A stretch of 64,000 bases of DNA from Cymbidium sinense (taxonomy: Eukaryota; Streptophyta; Magnoliopsida; Asparagales; Orchidaceae). The notes below the pieces were generated by a model. That model had not been told where the DNA came from. It did not search any database and worked only from the letters and a program-made list of their open reading frames with translations. The DNA is taken from the NCBI GenBank assembly GCA_021442155.1, contig CM038215.1, positions 212,468,982 to 212,532,981 on the forward strand. The letters are read 5' to 3'. A program made the position numbers and the translations under genes. Shown here in pieces: positions 1-12,914 of the stretch; position 1 is the first letter of the stretch; each line of letters starts with the position of its first letter.

Positions 1-730
1 GTATTTATATTGCACAAACTTAACATGACAATCAAACATTTTATGGATTTTGTAAAGAATAAGTGGGTCGATGTGGTTGCAATACACCTAAAAATAAAAT
101 AAGTTGGGTATTTGCACGCCAGATACAACATGGATTATGAAAGATTATTACAATTAAAATTGAATGAATGTTATGGGGTTCTTCATTCTTCATCTTTCCT
201 TTCTCTTTTTAATTTGGTTTTGATCCAGGCTTCACAGGGCCTCGTAGGTCTTTACCTTCTAGCCACTACTCATCATAATCCCCATAATATTAATCATAAT
301 TCTTATTGTAAAATTACATATTTATGGAAAATGAAATCTAACTACACTTGCAAAATAGATGTTAGCTAAACAACCATACAAACCAATCATTTATATTCTA
401 TAAATTTGAACTTAGCACCTTGCACATGGGTAACCAAATTCACCTGTCCTAATAACGATTATGCAAGGGGAATAAACAACATGCAAGGAAAAGCATTTAT
501 ATTTATTAATCATTTTAGCGGCCCCTTTAGTACAATCCCCTATATAAAATATCATTAAGCTAATAGTGGCCTAACATCCAGTCTATGCATGAATAATCCT
601 AACATCTATTCTAAAATATTACATCACAAAATAAAATACAACATCACACATACACCATCTTAACTTAGAGCTAGAAATAGTGGCTTAGTATTCTAATGTG
701 TGTGCTTAGGCTTAGTATGGTGTATATTAA
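1..730 (-). repeat. Degenerate LTR fragment of the resident giant gypsy family
   Basis: Collinear by eye with 3780-4520 inside the 3' LTR of Element 1, in the same orientation. Shared landmarks are the block with 'aatccccataa', the 'cacatgggt' segment, the 'cccctttag' block and the 'taatgtgtgtgct' block. It has diverged more than the other copies and is cut by the window edge. No gene is seen in it. It is either a solo or truncated LTR or part of another nested copy. Confidence 0.7.
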
Positions 731-834
731 CTAAGCATTAGGTAAGTGATAATGCTATTAGATTAATATAATTTTCTTTCTCACTTAGAGATAAGGCTAA
801 AATGGCTAAATTCATTACCTCAAGGATCCATAAC

Positions 835-1608
835 AACTTAGAACAAATTAGCTCAAAATTTTCTAGGTAAGTATTTTCCACCACCTCAAATTGCTAAGTT
901 AAGAAATAATATTACATCATTTATACAATTAGATAATAAATATATATATGAGACCTAAAAAAGATATAAAGACTTATTAAGAAAATTCCCTCATCATTCT
1001 TTATCTGGTTGACCTATAATTCAATCATTTTATAATGGCTTAGTAGGATTTTTAAGTACTATCATATATACAGCAGCATGAGGTAGCCTAATGTAAAAAA
1101 CTATTTGAGGAGGAAGCTTATGCTTTAATAGAAGAAATGATGACTAATAACTTTCAATGGCCCTCTAATAAATTAAATCTGAAGAAAGTATATAATGTTA
1201 CCAATAATTATATGATTATAATGTTGACTTTAGAAGTAGCTTTCCTATCTAAGTAATTAGATAGTTTAGGAATTAATCAAATTAATAACAATATAAATCA
1301 AGGGGAGATAATGGTTAAATTAGAGTATTATAAGATCAATCTAATAAATGATTGAAATTGCTTAATCATATCTTAAATAAATCAAGTGATCTTTACTAAA
1401 TACATTCAATCAAGGTTAGAGGAATCACCAAAACCTTTCTTGGAATAATAATGCAAACTATAATCAAAATAAAAATATGGGAAGTTAGAATAATAAGAAT
1501 TATAACCCTAAAAACTCTAACTTTAGACTTATCATTCCACCAGAAATCCTCCACAAAATCAACTAAGAAAAAGAAACCCACCTTAGAAGAATTAATGATA
1601 CAAATAAG
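835..1608 (+). pseudogene. Athila-type Ty3/gypsy gag remnant
   Basis: Broken reading frames match the conserved part of plant Athila gag. Recognisable pieces in order are KYFPPPQIAKLRN (about 875-915), KDLLRKFPHHSL (about 967-1005), SFYNGL (about 1022-1045), AYALIEEMMTNNFQWPS (about 1118-1170), and a downstream proline-rich piece ending KKPTLEELM (about 1540-1605). Gag builds the virus-like particle that packages element RNA. Stops and frameshifts separate the pieces, there is no start, and no protease or RT follows. The remnant stops where a copy of the Element 2 LTR begins, so it is a fragment trapped next to the later insertions. Family assignment rests on recall of Athila gag motifs; stop density rules out function. 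Confidence 0.72.
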
Positions 1609-2307
1609 ACTTAGCCAAAATCAAATCTAAATAAATTCAAATTCATGATATTTTCTCACAACTCATTTATATTCTCATTTATATTCACATATATAAATGA
1701 AATATAAATTCAATTCAATCAAACTAAACTCAAAATTCAAGTTCCAAACTCTAAAATTTCCTAAGTCCTTTAAATTTCCTCTTAAGGACTTAGCCTAGAT
1801 CATGAACAAATCACTTCAAATTCATGAAATTTTCTCATAATACATTTATATTATCATTTATATTCACATATATAAATGAAATATAAATTTAAACAATCAA
1901 AACCAATTCCAAAAATCAAACTCAAATTCATTCAAAATCTTACCTAAGCCTTTCAAGTCAAAATTTTGAACTTAGCTAAATCAATTTCAAATCAAGCCAA
2001 ACTTTGATTTTCTTTCATGATTAAATCAATTCTACAATCATGAATCCAAATATAAATTCAAACATTAATCACTTAGTCAAAACTCAATTCAAAAAATAAG
2101 ACAAAATCCATTTCATGTTCACCCTTTGAACTTGAAATTATCAAATTATCAAAACCCATTTGACTTCAAACCACTTGGAAATGGATTTATATTTCAATCA
2201 TAAGTCCATATACAAGTTCAATCAAACTCAAATTAAGGTTTGACCAAGCCATTTGACCCACTTAGGCTCACTTGAACCAAAGTGGCCAAAGTACCCTTAT
2301 CAACCTA
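1609..2307 (+). repeat. Element 2 5' LTR, left fragment
   Basis: Runs parallel to about 47240-47945 of the Element 2 3' LTR, starting at 'gacttagccaaaatcaaatc'. It includes two copies of the 'atataaatgaaatataaat' repeat unit at about 1690 and 1870. Homology stops at about 2303, exactly where Element 1 begins. It resumes at about 30009 with 'aaattggattgaatc', the counterpart of about 47955. The first 395 bases or so of the LTR are missing, replaced by the Athila gag remnant. Confidence 0.8.
2303..2307. other. Left target-site duplication of Element 1 (putative)
   Basis: ACCTA lies immediately before the TGG that opens Element 1 on the plus strand. The right-hand partner ATTTA (30004-30008) follows the closing TCA. 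The two differ by two C-to-T changes. The uninterrupted counterpart in the Element 2 3' LTR reads 'taatcctaac' at this place. Five bases is the usual Ty3/gypsy duplication. Confidence 0.55.
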
Positions 2308-3916
2308 TGGAGAAAAATTCTCACACACATATAGAGTCGCCTTCAAATCTGTGGTAAAAGGAGAGGCAAAATTATATGGGAAATTCATCTTGGTAAGATG
2401 CCACACAAATTCATAGATGTACTTATTTTGGTGAATGGATACGTCATCAAGGAAATAATGTACTATCTCAAAGATAGAAGTCACTACCCTTTAATGGAAC
2501 CAATCACCTCAATAAAGATTTCTAAAGATGATGGGTCTACATATGTACCAGAGATTCTTTCCCTACTCTACATGGAAAAGTAAAGCAGGGTTTATTTTAA
2601 ATTAAGTTCATTAATTTCCTACAGGGTCAAGCCCTCATAGTTAATTACATCCTAATGGACAGGATCCCTTAGGAAAACTCTCGATTAAGGTAAATGATCA
2701 TTATCTTTGAATATTTCAATAGGAAGGACTATCAATTGATTGATTTATTTTTGAAGATCAAATGGGATTGAATCAAAGAGAGAGTTATTATTGAAAACAA
2801 AATGGGAATAAGTAGAGATGCTCATGATGCTAGGAGACCTAGAGAGCATCTCAAACTATCTTAAAATTGGGCTTTATATTTTAGAAATTGATTTAGTTTG
2901 TTTGAGTTGTATTTTTCATTAAAAATTTAGGACTTAAGATTCCTTAACACAAGATTAAGAAATGTCTAAGAGGTGAGGAATTATACTTATGGCTCATAAA
3001 GAGAAAAGTAACCTCAGAACCTAAATCTAGGGAGCTTCGATGAGGGTCGGAAGCACAACCTAAATCTAAGGAGAAAAGTGGGTAATTGGTTTGTCTCCAT
3101 AAGAGAGAACAAACAACCCAACAGCTTGGACTTACAACTGCCTGGGGGTGGCCTCCAACTAACTCCTTCTATAATTTTAAATACATGTAGGCAAGTCTTT
3201 ATGCTAATGCAAGATAGCTAGGCTATTATTAATTAGAAAGAGACTAAGTCCTTAAACTCACTCCCTAAAGAGACTAAATCATGTAAAGGGACATGCTTCA
3301 AATGACCTAAATCTAATGCATTTCAAATTTCATTTTATTTTATTTTTGGACAATAAATTTTGACTCAGGCTAATAGGATTTTTATGATAATGCATGAGAA
3401 AATAAATTATTAGCCAAAATCAGCGAGAAGTTTAGGAGGTGAGTTTCCACCACGACCCTCAAAGGTCGTCAAGTTCTAAAAGATGGAAGCCCTCCAATCA
3501 AGAGTGAAATAAGATGCATTTTTTATATAAAGAAAAGAACTCATCCAGCTAAGGGGTTTCTAATTCTTTTATCTTGATTTTAATCCTAAGCTTTAGATGA
3601 GGTTATGAATTGTTTAACTTTAATTTAAATTTTTAAGTTGGGTAAAAAAATTTATTTTTCCTAAAGAGCCTAATCCACATCCAGGCCATACATAAAGCAA
3701 GGAAGAAATTAGGAAAAGCATGCCACTTAATGTGCAAGTTAAACAAACATCAATTAATTTATAAAACTAGTGCAAAAAGAATAAATGGCCATTTGTGGTC
3801 GGGCACCACAAAAAAAACCAAAATATCAAACGGTAGCACCCTTATACTTGAATTATAAATAAATTAAATTTACAATTTAAGAAAGAATTCATTATTATGG
3901 GGGTCTTCAAGCTTTG

Positions 3917-3970
3917 TTCTTTTTTCTTCTTTCTTCTTTCTTTCTTTTCTTTCTTTCTTTCTTTCTTCTT
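3917..3970. repeat. CTTT/CTTTC pyrimidine microsatellite
   Basis: Low-complexity run of tcttt/ctttc units inside the LTR. Counterparts sit at 24976-25008, at 32425-32470 as the purine strand, and at 52690-52735, so it is an inherited LTR feature whose length varies between copies. Confidence 0.9.
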
Positions 3971-6900
3971 CGGATCTTCCTTTGGATGGTTGAATGGTAG
4001 GTGCTCCAAGGCTTCACATGGTTCATAAAATAAGATCTTATGATCAATGCTCATCCTAATCCCCCATAACAAATCATTCCAAAATCCTAAATATACAAAT
4101 TATTACATGCAAAGGAAAAGCATAAATCTAACTAACACCTGCAAAATAAAGGTTAGTAAAATCACACCACACAAATCCCAAGCATGTATATTGGCCTTTT
4201 CACCCCACACATGGGTGAATAAGTCCACCTGGCCTATGGATTAGGCTAAAGGGTAAAAGCACCTGCAAGTAAGAAGCATTTATATTTTTATTTATGATAG
4301 CGCCCCTTTAGCACAATCTCCTACAGAAAAGAATAATTAGATTAATCACATCTTACCATTCATTCTACGAGCATACACCCTAACATCTAGTCTAAAACAT
4401 TCATCACAAAATAAAACATAACTCCAAGCCATGCACCGACCTAACCTAAAGATAGAAGTGGTGACTTAGGCTAATGTGTGTGCTTTAAAGGTTTGTGTGG
4501 CATGCTTAGCTTAGGAGATTAGGTTTGAATTTTCTAAGTGTGAAAGACATGTTCAACTTAGAGGAGGGTTTCATTTAAGTTGTTTAGTGACTTCGAGTTA
4601 TTTTTATTTCATGTTTTAATTTGATTTGAGTGAAACCTACAATTAATTACAAAGTTATAAAGAGAGGGAAAGAGAAGAGGACTTCTCTTTCCTTCCCCAA
4701 TCCTTAAGTAATTTCTAAAGTAAGTTCACATTTTAGTTTCATTTAGGTGGATGTTTTGATTAAATCTTTTTAATTAATCCTAAGTTTGGACAAACTCTAA
4801 ACAAACCTATCCAAAAAGAAAGGCATTTTAAGATTAAGAAAAATGAATCAAAATTCACATAACATACATTACTTCAATTCTTTCCCAACATATATAACAT
4901 TCATATGGATGGACCCTAAGCATATATATACATGCAAATGAAGATAATTAACACACTTTATGATGTATGCTAAGTAATTCATTTAAGAAAATTTAGAAGA
5001 TTTAGATGCATGATTTTTCTTAAGTAGAAAAGGTTTTCTTTCTCCAAAATTTCATATACATGCATGAAAGTAAGAAAGGCATAAGTGAGTACAACACCAT
5101 TGTTAACCAGAGGTGTGAGGTACAAGACCTACTTAGGGCTATTTAAAGCCTCACAATCTTGAGGTTGTCCAGACTAATATACCACTTTCCTTAAGTACTA
5201 ACATGCATATAAAAGAAATGAAATGATAAAGAATATGCAAAAGTTTGCTTAATAATTCCATTTTTATTTATGAATTTATTCATGTAAGTGTAAGAAATCC
5301 TTCTTAGATGATAGCATAGGGATGTATAGGGTTTAGAAATAAGTAAGTGTTGGGTTCTTTTCAAATGAACCCTACTTCTTACCAACCCATATTTAAAACT
5401 ATGCTGACATAAGAAAGAACGGAAAGGCTACACTAAACATGAATTTATAATTCATCACATGCAAGCTAATAATTAAGATATGAATAGCACACTTTCAGAT
5501 TTGATGTTTCATTTATAGGTTTTGAAAATAATTTAGATTTAGTAGTGGTAATAGCCACTCGTATTTTACTTTATCCAACACATGCACATTTGACATAAAG
5601 TAAACAATTTCATTTTAAAACTTTGAAAACATGAAATCATGGATGCATAAGTCACATGGAATACAATTTAACATGTTGGGAAAGATCTAAAGTAGTGTAA
5701 TCATGTAAGCAAACTCACTTTGCTTAATTCCTAAAGACATTCTTAAAGAATAAGAGAACTTAGAATAAATCAAAGTGAATTTCAAAATGATTTTGTTTAG
5801 TTTGAAGTTTGATTTAATTTTAAAAGGTGAGATGAGTTTGATATTTCTAACTCATTTCCACATGTGTTTTGTATTTTTGTTTAATTTTTAGATAATTAAA
5901 TCATTTTTAAATGTTGATTAGGTTAAGGTATGCATTAAATGGCTTAATTAACCCTTACCTACACCACCTTAGAAAAATTAACTAAGTAATTATGAGCTAA
6001 TGAGATGACATAAAATCCACAAGGTATTTAAATTTGTAATGCACCTAGTAATGAAAAGGCCTAATGCAATTTGGCTCACAATTAAAAGTTAATTAAGCTA
6101 AGGGATTTTAGCTTAAGTACTTTTAAAACACCCCTTCACACTTATGAAAGGAGTTTTAATTTTCTTAATTAGACTTAAGCTAGCAAACACCTAAGCATCT
6201 ACTCAAGGTATACTAATTGAGTTCTGGAAAGTTTTAGAATTTTGAAAATTATTTCAAGGATAATTAATGAATTAACCTTTAATTAAGAAGGGATTAAGGA
6301 AATAAAAGGGGGGTTTAGGGAATAACTTAGGGGAAATGCCCCAAAATTATTCCATAAAAACCCTACTCATTAGATCTAACCTTAATCCAACCTAATCATC
6401 AAGAAAATCCACTAATTATATCTTAATTATCTTAATTATATAAAGGGGTAATTAGGGAATGAACTAGCAATTTCCATAATTATGGCCTCAATAAATCTCT
6501 AAAAAATTAGGGGAGGTTGAGGTCATCCCCTAAAATAAATCCAAGATGTTTGAGATTAATTGGTAACTTAATTAGGGAATAATTAGCTAATTAATATTCC
6601 CAAAGAAACCCAAATTTAGAGAAAAAGAAAAATCAAAATACATTGAAAATATTTTAAAAATATTTTAAATGGAATTATCTATCCATAGCATTTTCCTCAT
6701 ATTTTTCTAATTTTTCTAAGTTGAGTTATGATTTTTTTTTAAAGTTATCTGATTTAATTAAGAATTAATAATCACTAATCCTAAGCTAATACGCCACCGC
6801 GCGTGGCTATCACGGTTTTACATGTCACGCCGAGTGACCTACTTAACTTGTCAAGTGAAGGGAATAGCGACGACGCACACACTTTCATCTTTAGCCATTC

Positions 6901-8059
6901 GATCAAAGATCGGACGAGGATACATCCATGATTTTATATGAGATAAAGGGTATAAAAATGTGGAAAATAATCTCGTCATCCATCTAAAAATATGCGGATG
7001 GATGGCTGAGATGGGCTGAGCTCTTCCCTGAGGATGAATGTGAACCGTTCACAATCCAAGGGGAGATCCGAGCCTGATCCTTCATGGATCCATTCAAGAC
7101 TCAACCCACACCATCTAAAGGACCAAAGTGGCCAATCCAACGGTGGATTTCACATGAAATATGAATTTCTTTCACAAAGGACCAACACCTCTTACCCTAA
7201 GTGGTCAAAATACTAACCTTTGAGGTGATCACGCACTGAGATCGATGAGGAAGCTTCGCCTAGTGGACAAAGCCTTTGAAGTTCATAGGGGGAGGTTGGC
7301 TACCAACTCCTCTTTACTCCCCTTGAGCTTTGATTAAATTGATCTCTCCTTGCCTCTAGAACTCAATTGATGCAAGCTCTGAGAGCTCCAAGACCAAGTG
7401 TGTAAGAGGAATTTAAGTGGGATCAAGTGTAGAGAAAATTGGGAATCAAGGTGAGCTCCCTTATTTTGCACTGTGCAAAATTGAAGAAGACAAGACCCAA
7501 ATCCTCTCTAGGAGCCTTAGGAAAGCTCTATGATGTTTGCAACTCTCTCTAGGCTCCAATTGATCAAGTGGCAATGAAAGTTTTAGAGGATTAGGAGGAG
7601 CATATCTCCCCTATGACAATCAGCCGACCGATAATAAGCTTGTTGTTTTGATCCAATTGACCATATGGGATGAGTTATTTTGGCTGTTAGAGGTGCATAT
7701 GGTCGATTTGGCCAGAGTAGTGGAAGACCAACTCTCATGGGCATCCAATTGAGCTTTGGGGGGAGTTTGAATTTTCAATTTGGCCATAGGTGGTCAGGTT
7801 TGGTCCATGGGCCAAATGGGTTGACCCACACCCATTGGGTTGGGTGCATCACTCATCACTAAGTCCCCTTGAGGTTTTAGGAGAGCCTCAAGTACTTGTG
7901 ATGAGTGCATGACCAAAATATCCACGGGCTAGCCAAAATTTGTTCTATGGCCTAGTGGTATAATGGTTATTTTGCAATTTTTTCAATTTGGGTATGTTTG
8001 GTATGTTGAGAAAATATGTTTGGCCAAGTTTCAATGGATTTGGAATCCATTTGATAGGG

Positions 8060-8880
8060 TTTGGCTCATGTTGACCCATTTAGATGGGTCAACTGAGTCA
8101 AGTTGACCAATAGGTCAAATTGGGTCAAACCAAGGGTTGGGTCAAGTTCATATGACCATTTGAAATATTTTGGTGCCTCTGGTTTGGTTCAATTTGGTAT
8201 TGGCTCATATGACTCATTTAATTCAAATGGGTCAAGTTGACCTATTTGACCCATTTGACCTATTTGGGAGGTCAAGGGTAGGTTTAGTGGTTAGTCATAT
8301 GAGTGGATTGGTATCTTTGTATCCAATCAATTTTGAGTTCAATTTTGGCTCAACGTGACCCCTTTAGGTCATATTGGGTCTAAGGTCAATTAGGCTAGGT
8401 CTAGTTGGCCAATTGAGGCTTTGGTCAAGTTCCACAAGTGATTTGGGATGGACTTACATTTCAATCAATTTGGCTTAGTTCAAAGTTTGACACATTTTGG
8501 CCTTTTAGGTCAAAATGGGTCAACTTGGGTCAAGTGGGCCAAATGGGCTAGGTTAGGCTCAAATGTTGGCTTGGTCAAGTTCAAACATAGGTAATGAGTG
8601 AACTTAGATCAATGGTTTCAATCAATTTGGCCTATGATGGATTTTGGCTATATTAAGTTTCATTATGGGCTAAGTGTTGACTTGGTCAACCCTTAGGTTT
8701 GACTTTGTTTGACCCAATTTGATTGATTGATCATCCCATGATGAGAGGCAAATATGAGTTTGGTTCAATCCAATTTGGTCAGGATCAAAAGTTGGCTCAT
8801 ATGGGTACTTTAGGTCACTTTGGGTCAAGTGAGCCTAAGTGGGTCAAATGGTTTGGTCAAAGCTTGATTTGAAGTTGATT
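8060..8880 (-). promoter_or_regulatory. Dense GTCAA/TTGAC (W-box core) cluster in the LTR
   Basis: About 13 copies of GTCAA or TTGAC occur between 8071 and 8277 alone, many followed by C so that they read TTGACC, and several arranged as facing pairs. Equivalent clusters lie at 28770-29550 and 47870-48840, with a decayed one at 30540-30620. TTGAC followed by C or T is the established WRKY binding core. That this cluster serves as an LTR promoter or enhancer is inference. Confidence 0.5.
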
Positions 8881-9189
8881 GATCTTGTATATGGACTTAT
8901 GATTGAAATATAAATCCATTTACAAGAGATTTGAAGTCAAATGGATTTTGATCCATTTGAAAATTTCATATTCAAAGGAAGAATATGAAGGAATTTTGAG
9001 TTTGATTTTTTATTTGGGTTTTGATTGTTTGATTGAGGTTTGGATTTATATATGAGCACATGATTGTAGGATTGATTGAACCATGAGAGAAAATCAAGAG
9101 TTTGGCTTGATTTGAATTGATTTTGGCTAACTTCAAGATTTTGGGCTTGAAAGGCTTAGATTTGATTTTGAGTTGATTTGAGTTTGATT

Positions 9190-9900
9190 TTTGAAGTGAT
9201 TTTGATTGTTTGAATTTATATTTCATTTATATATATGAATATAAATGAGAATATAAATTGATTATGAGAAAATTTCAAGAATTTGAAAGAGTTTAATCAT
9301 GATTTGGGTTAAATCCATTAAAGGAATTTAAAGGATTTAATGGAACTTTTAATTAGAAATTTAATTTTGAATTGGATTTGATTGATTTATATTTATATTT
9401 CATTTATATATGAGAACATAAATGAGAATATAAATTGATTTTGAGAAAATCCCATGAGTTTGAAAAGGTTTGATCAAAGTTTTGGTTAAATCCATTAATG
9501 GAAAATTAAGGGATTTAAGGGAATTTCAAGGATTTTAAATTTGGAATTTAATTTTTGCCTTTGATTGGATTGATTGATTTATATTTATATTTTATTTAAA
9601 TAAGAGAATATAAATGAGGATATAAATTGATTTTGAGAAAATCCCAAGGGTTTGAATTGATTTGATCAAAGTTTAGAGTCGATTTTGGCTAAGTCCTTTA
9701 ATGAAAAATTAAAGGGACTTAAGGAAATTTCATGAATTATTTTGGAATTTTGAATTTAATTTGATGGGTTTGAATTTATATTTCATTTATATATGAGAAT
9801 ATAAATAAGAATATAAATGGATCATGAAAAAATCTCAAAGATTTGAATAAGTTTGAATCATGATTTTGGCTAAGTCCTTAAGAAAGATTTAAGGACTTAA
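9190..9900 (-). repeat. Tandem array of about 170-195 bp units within the 3' LTR
   Basis: Four successive units each carry 'tttatatttcatttatat' followed by 'gagaatataaat', 'gagaaaat' and a 'ttaagg' block, starting near 9214, 9383, 9577 and 9774, with a worn partial unit near 9043. The Element 1 5' LTR lacks the array (collapsed at about 29727). The Element 2 LTR copies hold about two units each (1670-1890 and 47300-47520). Confidence 0.8.
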
Positions 9901-10225
9901 GAAATTTTGATTTAGGAATTTTGATGGAATTTGATCATGATTTCAATCATGAATTGATTTGAGTTTGAGAAAATCAAATATAAATGATTTGGAGTTTAAC
10001 TTGAAAGAAGAAAGTGAGGAATGGTTTAACTTAAAGGGTAGGAGATTTTCCTAACACCCCTAAGGCATGACCTATTCCTATGGCTAGTTCTTCTAAGTCT
10101 TCTAGGGCTAGGTGAGAGTGTCCACCTAATCACTGGATGTGTATTAAGACTAAGGAACTCTTAAAGTCTAAGAGAAGTCCTATGTCTAAGATGGAGGTGT
10201 GAGAGCTCATTCTAAAATGAGGTCA

Positions 10226-12914
10226 ACAAAGGCCCAATAGGTGTGTGGACCACCGGAACATCACATGTATTGGTGTTGATCGAAATGATCAACAACATCG
10301 AAATATCACAAGCACTAATAAAAACTATCTATCCTTGACCTAAGGAAAAGAAGGAATCCAAAGTATAGTGCAATGTGGCTCTACTTATGTCTAACACATT
10401 AGAGAGGGAAGAAACCCACTAAGGGATAGAGTGTGAACCTTCCACTAGGGACGTAGGTTCAAGTCATCTACAAGGAGATGAAAGGTTTGATTTGATTTGA
10501 ATCTCACTAAGGAGAGATCTCCACTGGGGGAGAGGATTGGATTTGTTTTAAATTTTTGTTAGGTTTGAATTTAGAAAGAACCCTGTTGGTTTGTAATGGG
10601 TTGTACTGAATAGGAGCCATGGAGGCTAAGACATAATTCAAATTTATCAATCCAAAGGGGTAGTCTACTAAACACATAGTATAGCTAGCCAACAAGAGGG
10701 ATGTCTTTCGGTATGCAACAATTGTACTAGGAAGAAAGCATGGTAGACTTACATCCTCCAAGTATAGTTGTTGGGGTAATCTATTGGCAAGGCATGCAAA
10801 ACCCATCCTGGGCACTATTGAGTGAATGCCACCTGGGGACTTAGATTAGCTCAAAGATAGTCAAGATTGATTTCATTTTAGATTTGTTTATTTTGATTAT
10901 GATGGATCCTATTTTATGAGGAATATATTGAGAAGCTAGTTTATCAATTTATCTACCGGAGTGAGAAGTTGGGGAAACAAATAAAACCCAACTAAGGTCA
11001 ATTTATTGAGTGAATGCCACTGGGGACTTAAATCAACTCAAAGATAGTCAAGAATTAATTTCATTTTTAGATTTGTTTGTTTGATGGATTCCATTAATTT
11101 GCAATGGATCACACTGAGAAGGAGCTTATAGAAGCCTAGACCTATCTCAAATTTACTGAACCAAAGGGAGTCACTTCCTGGCTGATGGGAGAACTATCTG
11201 ATCAAAGGAGTGCCTTTCAGTTTGTAATGATCAATTAAAGGAAGAAAGTTCAGGGATTCACATCTTCCACTAGAAAAGATCACTAGGGTGATCGGTTACT
11301 TTGGGCAACAAATTGAACCCGACCTAGGGCCATCGATTTGCGACAATCATGCTAGAAAGAATGCGTCTTAGCTTTATATCTTTCAAAGCAGAATGACTAC
11401 TGGGGTAACCTGTTTGTGGAAAACAGATTGAACCTTACCTAAGGGCGACTATAGAGTGAGTATCAACTCAAGGATTCATCTCAACTCAAGTAGTCAGCAA
11501 TTCTTATAGGGAGTTCTACTGACACTACCCTAAAGATAGGATGCTTGCTTGAGGGAAGGGGCCTTTGGGGCTTGAATTCTAATCCACAAGTGAATTAATT
11601 TTTGTTTGTTTATTTATTTTAGTTGCATGTTTTATCATGGACTGTGTTAGTGTGTGAGGTACCAAACTAAGAAGGAGCTTATATTAGCCTAGACCTATCT
11701 CAGATTTATTAAACCAAGGGAGAATTTGTACATCCACTGAACAAATTTTCCAACCATAAGGGTGGCTACTAGGAAAAGGGAACTGTCCAATCCAAAAGTA
11801 ACCCGGATAGTATTTAAATGGGGTCGCAAAGCACTTGATCCAAATAGAGCGCCCACAGAGGATGGGGCCAGTAAGGGCTTAATCCAACACTCTGGAGAAA
11901 ATGACATGGCTAGTTATATAGCAATAGGTATTTGGTGTCCAACTCAAGAGAAAGCACAGGGACTCATATCTGCTAAGAGTGGTGTACTCACCGGGTGAGT
12001 CATCGTCCTTAGCAACCAACCAACCTAAGGCCCATCGGTAACACCGCTGGAAGAAAGCTCGGGACTCACATCCTTCCATAGCGAATTTGACCGCTGATAG
12101 TCTATCTTCGCTTGACATGTGCTATCCGACTAGGACTAGAGTGAATGCCACTGGGACTTATATCGACTCAAATGTAGTCAAGAGGAAAGGAGCCTCTGGG
12201 GACTTATCCTAAACCTCAAATATACTCAACCTAGTTAGAACATGATGGCTAGCTCAAGAAGAAAGCACAGAGACTCACTTCTTCTTAAATAAAGTCAATC
12301 ATGAGGTATCTTACTAGCTGGGCAGTGAAAACTACCATACTAACAAGACACTCTTTGGTTTGCATTGATCAAGCTAGGAAGAAAGTGCAGGGACTCACAT
12401 TCTCCAAAAAATGATCACTGGGGTGACATACTAGTGAGATAGCATGTAGACCAGAGTAGCTAAAGAGTGAGTGCCATAGGGGGCTTGCTCCCACATCAAA
12501 TAGCTTGAGATAAAAAAATTATGTTTGTTGTGTGCATGTGCTAAAAGGAATAGGATTCCACTGGGGACTCTTACACCTACCTTAAAAAATGTTGGGGAAT
12601 TGTGAAATGATGCCACAAATGATAACAAAAATTCCCACTAAGAAAGGATGCATCTTGGGTTCTCATACACCTAACTTAGTTATGCTAATCAAAATAGGAT
12701 GTCTCTCGAGTTCTCTTACACCTATTCTAAAAGCATCAGAAGATTGTGCTTGTGTTTTGAAAAAAGGATAGGATGTTTCTGGGGACTCTTACACCTACCC
12801 TAAATACGTCACGGTGGATTCGCAAGACAAGCAAACAATCACTTCGAAAGAAGAAAAGATTTGATGAATGAAATCATATTTTGTTCTTTTTATTAATGAT
12901 TGTTTTCAAATAAG
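10226..12914 (-). repeat. Repetitive 3' non-coding region of Element 1
   Basis: Lies between the integrase end and the 3' LTR. It is built of degenerate tandem units of roughly 150-200 bp, each with a motif like 'gggactcacatcttcc' (near 10748, 11254, 12064, 12383) next to 'aggaagaaag', plus shorter units around 'ggactcttacacctac' (12566, 12784). The mirror region of Element 2 is 44471-46844. ORFs here have no recognisable product. Confidence 0.75.

Larger units (their letters stand above)
2308..10225 (-). repeat. 3' LTR of Element 1 (about 7.9 kb)
   Basis: Aligns end to end with the 5' LTR at 23482-30003: for example 2334 with 23508, 4045 with 25078, 6545 with 27445, 8095 with 28790 and 10191 with 29971. 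On the plus strand it opens with TGG and closes with TCA. It contains a pyrimidine microsatellite (3917-3970), the W-box-like cluster (8060-8880) and a tandem array (9190-9900). The length far exceeds the few hundred to few thousand bases usual for LTRs. No protein-coding gene is supported; the short ORFs in it are chance openings. Confidence 0.85.

Noticed and set aside
2398..2583. Short ORFs across the LTRs (for example 61-85 codons at 112-369, 2398-2583 and 7034-7216)
   Set aside because: They are not conserved in frame between LTR copies and have no recognisable domains.
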